Shown here one piece after another: positions 61,901-64,000 of a DNA stretch of 64,000 bases. The translations under genes and the position numbers were made by a program. This DNA comes from Synanceia verrucosa (lineage: Eukaryota; Chordata; Actinopteri; Perciformes; Synanceiidae): assembly GCA_029721515.1 (NCBI GenBank), contig CM056566.1, positions 20,986,269-21,050,268 of the forward strand, written 5' to 3'. The notes under the pieces are model-generated. The model did no database searches and was not told the origin of the DNA. It saw only the letters and a program-made list of their open reading frames with translations. Within the stretch, counting starts at the first letter, position 1; each line of letters starts with the position of its first letter.

Positions 61901-64000
61901 GGTGAGAAGAAAACTTCAAAACCTGCACCTGTCAGCCCCGGTTTAAGCTGAAATGTGTCTCAGTTATATTTTGCAGCCGTCTCACTGCGAAATGTGATCA
62001 TCTGATTCACTCAGGTCGTACGTAACAAGCCTGTGGCCAAAGAAGCCTCCGGCAAGAGGAAGTGTAACTGCAGACAGGAAATGAGGACGACACAGCTCGG
62101 ACCAGGACGCTTCCAGATGACTCAGGAGATGGTGTGTGATGAGTGTCCCAATGTGAAGTAAGTCAGTGCTTGTGGTAAAACTTAACTATCTGTTCCAGTG
62201 TTTTTGTCCATTTTCAGTCATATTTGTAGACCCACAGAATATTTAGTACTATGTCTCTGAAAACAGTGAATATCTCAAATGAAAGAAGAGACTCTCTATT
62301 TCATCATGAAAAAAATGTTTGTTTTTACCTTGTTCCATTCTTGTTTTATCAGAGGTAGAGTAGAGGACACTTTCACTTTTTCTCCACATTCTGTTTGTTT
62401 TGCTCTCTAATCTCGATCGTCTCCACTTCCTGTTTTGATCTCTGTGGTGTATACCGTCTCTTTATGCTCTGACTACATCTCCCAGAAGCCCCAGCATTAC
62501 TCACAGGCTGTGTGAGACCATGATCAGCGACCATCTGCCGAAAAAACACTTTGACATTGAAATACATTGATGACACTGAAAGAGTTAATATGAGACTTAC
62601 AATCTAATATAATATATTTTAAGCGTCCTCTTGGTTCCCAGTAACAGAGACCTGGCCCAGGACTGGAACCTGGTCCAGCTTCTACCAGTCTAGTGGTGGA
62701 AGATGTAATATACTCCTCGATCACAGTACATGTCATTTTATATCACAGTAACACTATATACCACACTACGGCAATGGTTCTGTACATTTAGTTAAGAAAC
62801 TGTTTGAGAGTAACCCTTCCTTTCTTCACCACATTTGATTATTGTCTTCTTTTATTTCTATCTTCCACACAAACAAAAACCACTGCCTCACATGAGACAC
62901 CAACTCCTGAAAACAAGAATTTCAGGTGTTACAGGTTTTAAGGTGAACAGGTGCAAATCAAGACCAGTCTGACTTGAGAAATAGTCATGTGTTTTAGTGG
63001 GTACCCAAAAAATAAATCAGTGTACAGTATGTGGTATGCACAGGAAGAAGAGTCCACTGTGCATTCAAAGATTCTGTTTCTTATGATCCATTATTCCAAA
63101 TACAAGCAAGGAAATGAAACAGAGGAACCAGGTGCATGCTGGTCCGAGTGTTACCCAGATGAAAAAAACGAAAATCATAAAACTAAACGAATAACACAGT
63201 ACACATCCAGAATAATGAATCAAACAGCACTACTTATCATTGAAAAGAATACATATTAATAGAACATATAAACACTGTCACTGTTGGCCTGAACATTAGA
63301 ACCTTCATAAAGTTTTATTAAAGATCTGTGTGTGTGGGCCTGCATTCATTCGTACCTGATAAACTGGCACTGTCATCATATTTTTTGCTGAGATGTTGTT
63401 AAAAGCTTAATATTGCAGTAATAATACTAATATTGTTTTGTTCATCACAGGCTGGTAAATGAAGAGCGAACACTGGAGGTGGAAATCGAACAAGGAGTGA
63501 GAGATGAAATGGAGTACCCTTTCATAGGAGAAGGTAAAATCTGCTTATGACCTATTAAAATCAATTTGTTTTTCAAAAACTACCCGCTGTTAACGTCTGA
63601 CATGTGACCGCAGGCGAGCCTCACATCGACGGAGAACCTGGAGATCTTCGTTTCCGCATCAAAGTGTTGAAGTACGAATGAGCTGTTTTTACTGCGTCTG
63701 TGATTTGTGACAAAGTGCTTTCAGAATGTTCGATCAGTGACGTGTGGCGCTTTTCTTTCAGACATCCCATGTTTGAACGCAGAGGAGATGACCTGTACAC
63801 CAACGTCACCATCTCCCTGGTGGAGGCGCTGGTCGGCTTTGAAATGGACATCATACATTTGGACGGACACAAGGTTCTGTCCACACCTCCTATTTTTACT
63901 GACCTGTGGCTTATTTTTTTTTTAAAGTAGGTAAAGACTTATTTGTGTCAGTCCAGTTGATTAGCAGCATCTGTGTGCCTGACAGGTCCACATAGTGAGA
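58952..64000 (+). CDS. dnajb11: DNAJB11 / ERdj3, ER-lumenal Hsp40 co-chaperone, 3' partial
   Basis: Nine exons are visible: 58952-59025, 59433-59589, 60655-60752, 61769-61901, 62015-62157, 63451-63533, 63614-63671, 63762-63873 and 63986-64000. Together they give 291 codons of an expected 358 or so; the rest is past the edge. A signal peptide (about residues 1-24, core VCCLLLYVVTAVLAG) precedes a J domain beginning RDFYKILGVSK, with the catalytic HPD in LQLHPDRNQ. A Gly/Phe region (FFGDFGFMFGG) and substrate-binding domains follow, with Cys pairs KCNCRQEM and CDECPNVK. The block ERRGDDLYTNVTISLVEAL is nearly invariant. The protein stimulates BiP ATPase and handles unfolded clients. A second ATG at codon 6 is possible, but the first keeps a longer signal peptide n-region. 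Intron 5 hosts a TTAA element. Confidence 0.96.
59590..60654 (+). other. dnajb11 intron 2
   Basis: A 1.07-kb intron with two ATTGG (inverted CCAAT) motifs near 59827-59866 and a GATAA-type repeat tail near 60478-60530 (read as TTATCTTATCTCATCTTA). No coding exon. Confidence 0.65.
60753..61768 (+). other. dnajb11 intron 3
   Basis: A 1.0-kb intron. A dispersed AT-rich fish repeat occupies about 60795-60960. Nothing else is recognised. Confidence 0.65.
60795..60960 (+). repeat. dispersed AT-rich fish repeat, copy 3
   Basis: AACAATTAATTGGCTGATTA, AAATGTCAGTCAGTGTTTC and AAAGCCCAAGGTGACGTCC place this in the same family. Confidence 0.55.
62158..63450 (+). other. dnajb11 intron 5
   Basis: A 1.3-kb intron with the TTAA element at 62182-62588. 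The remainder is AT-rich, unremarkable sequence. Confidence 0.7.
62182..62588 (-). mobile_element. TTAA-bounded miniature element, copy F
   Basis: Copy in dnajb11 intron 5, minus orientation. The left terminal repeat is lost or decayed; the right end reads GACACTGAAAGAGTTAA. Confidence 0.8.

Overview
The window is ordinary vertebrate nuclear DNA, almost certainly from a teleost fish. Evidence: multi-exon genes with short GT-AG introns, fish-type dispersed repeats and miniature transposons, dinucleotide microsatellites, and a gammaS-crystallin whose first coding exon holds only three codons. I found no operons, CRISPR arrays or rRNA, and recognised no tRNA genes. Coding exons were joined by hand from splice sites and from remembered protein families. 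Two rebuilt genes give lengths that match the family closely: armc8 comes to 673 aa and dbr1 to 553 aa.

Layout, left to right. (1) 609-18412 (+): the C-terminal half of an Elk-type (KCNH3/4/8) potassium channel; its 5' exons lie outside the window. (2) 22595-31539 (-): armc8, all 22 coding exons. (3) 32754-35628 (+): dbr1, 8 exons. (4) 38073-40453 (-): a divergent Rab5 GTPase, 5 exons. (5) 41936-48554 (+): lcmt2 (TYW4), 14 exons. (6) 49120-50608 (-): crygs, 3 exons. (7) 53517-57217 (-): tbccd1, 8 exons. (8) 58952-64000 (+): dnajb11, cut by the right edge. Strands alternate +,-,+,-,+,-,-,+. This makes three head-to-head pairs (armc8/dbr1, rab5/lcmt2, tbccd1/dnajb11), each with 1.2-1.7 kb between start codons, and three convergent pairs.

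The genes are mostly unrelated in function: membrane excitability, the CTLH/GID ubiquitin ligase, lariat debranching, early endosome traffic, wybutosine tRNA modification, lens structure, centrosome positioning and ER folding. What links them is chromosomal history. ARMC8-DBR1 and CRYGS-TBCCD1-DNAJB11 are neighbours in human (3q22 and 3q27), and KCNH and RAB5 paralogues are linked in human.

The most notable non-genic content is mobile. There are seven copies of a non-autonomous TTAA-bounded (piggyBac-like) element, three hAT-type miniature elements with readable 8-bp target duplications, an AT-rich element present twice with perfect 8-9 bp flanking repeats, and a decayed Tc1/mariner transposase. 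I did not find a clearly new biological system. The best leads are the unusual Rab5 (altered P-loop and CC-GGGN tail), the TTAA element family, and a pair of equally spaced promoter-like modules inside the channel gene.
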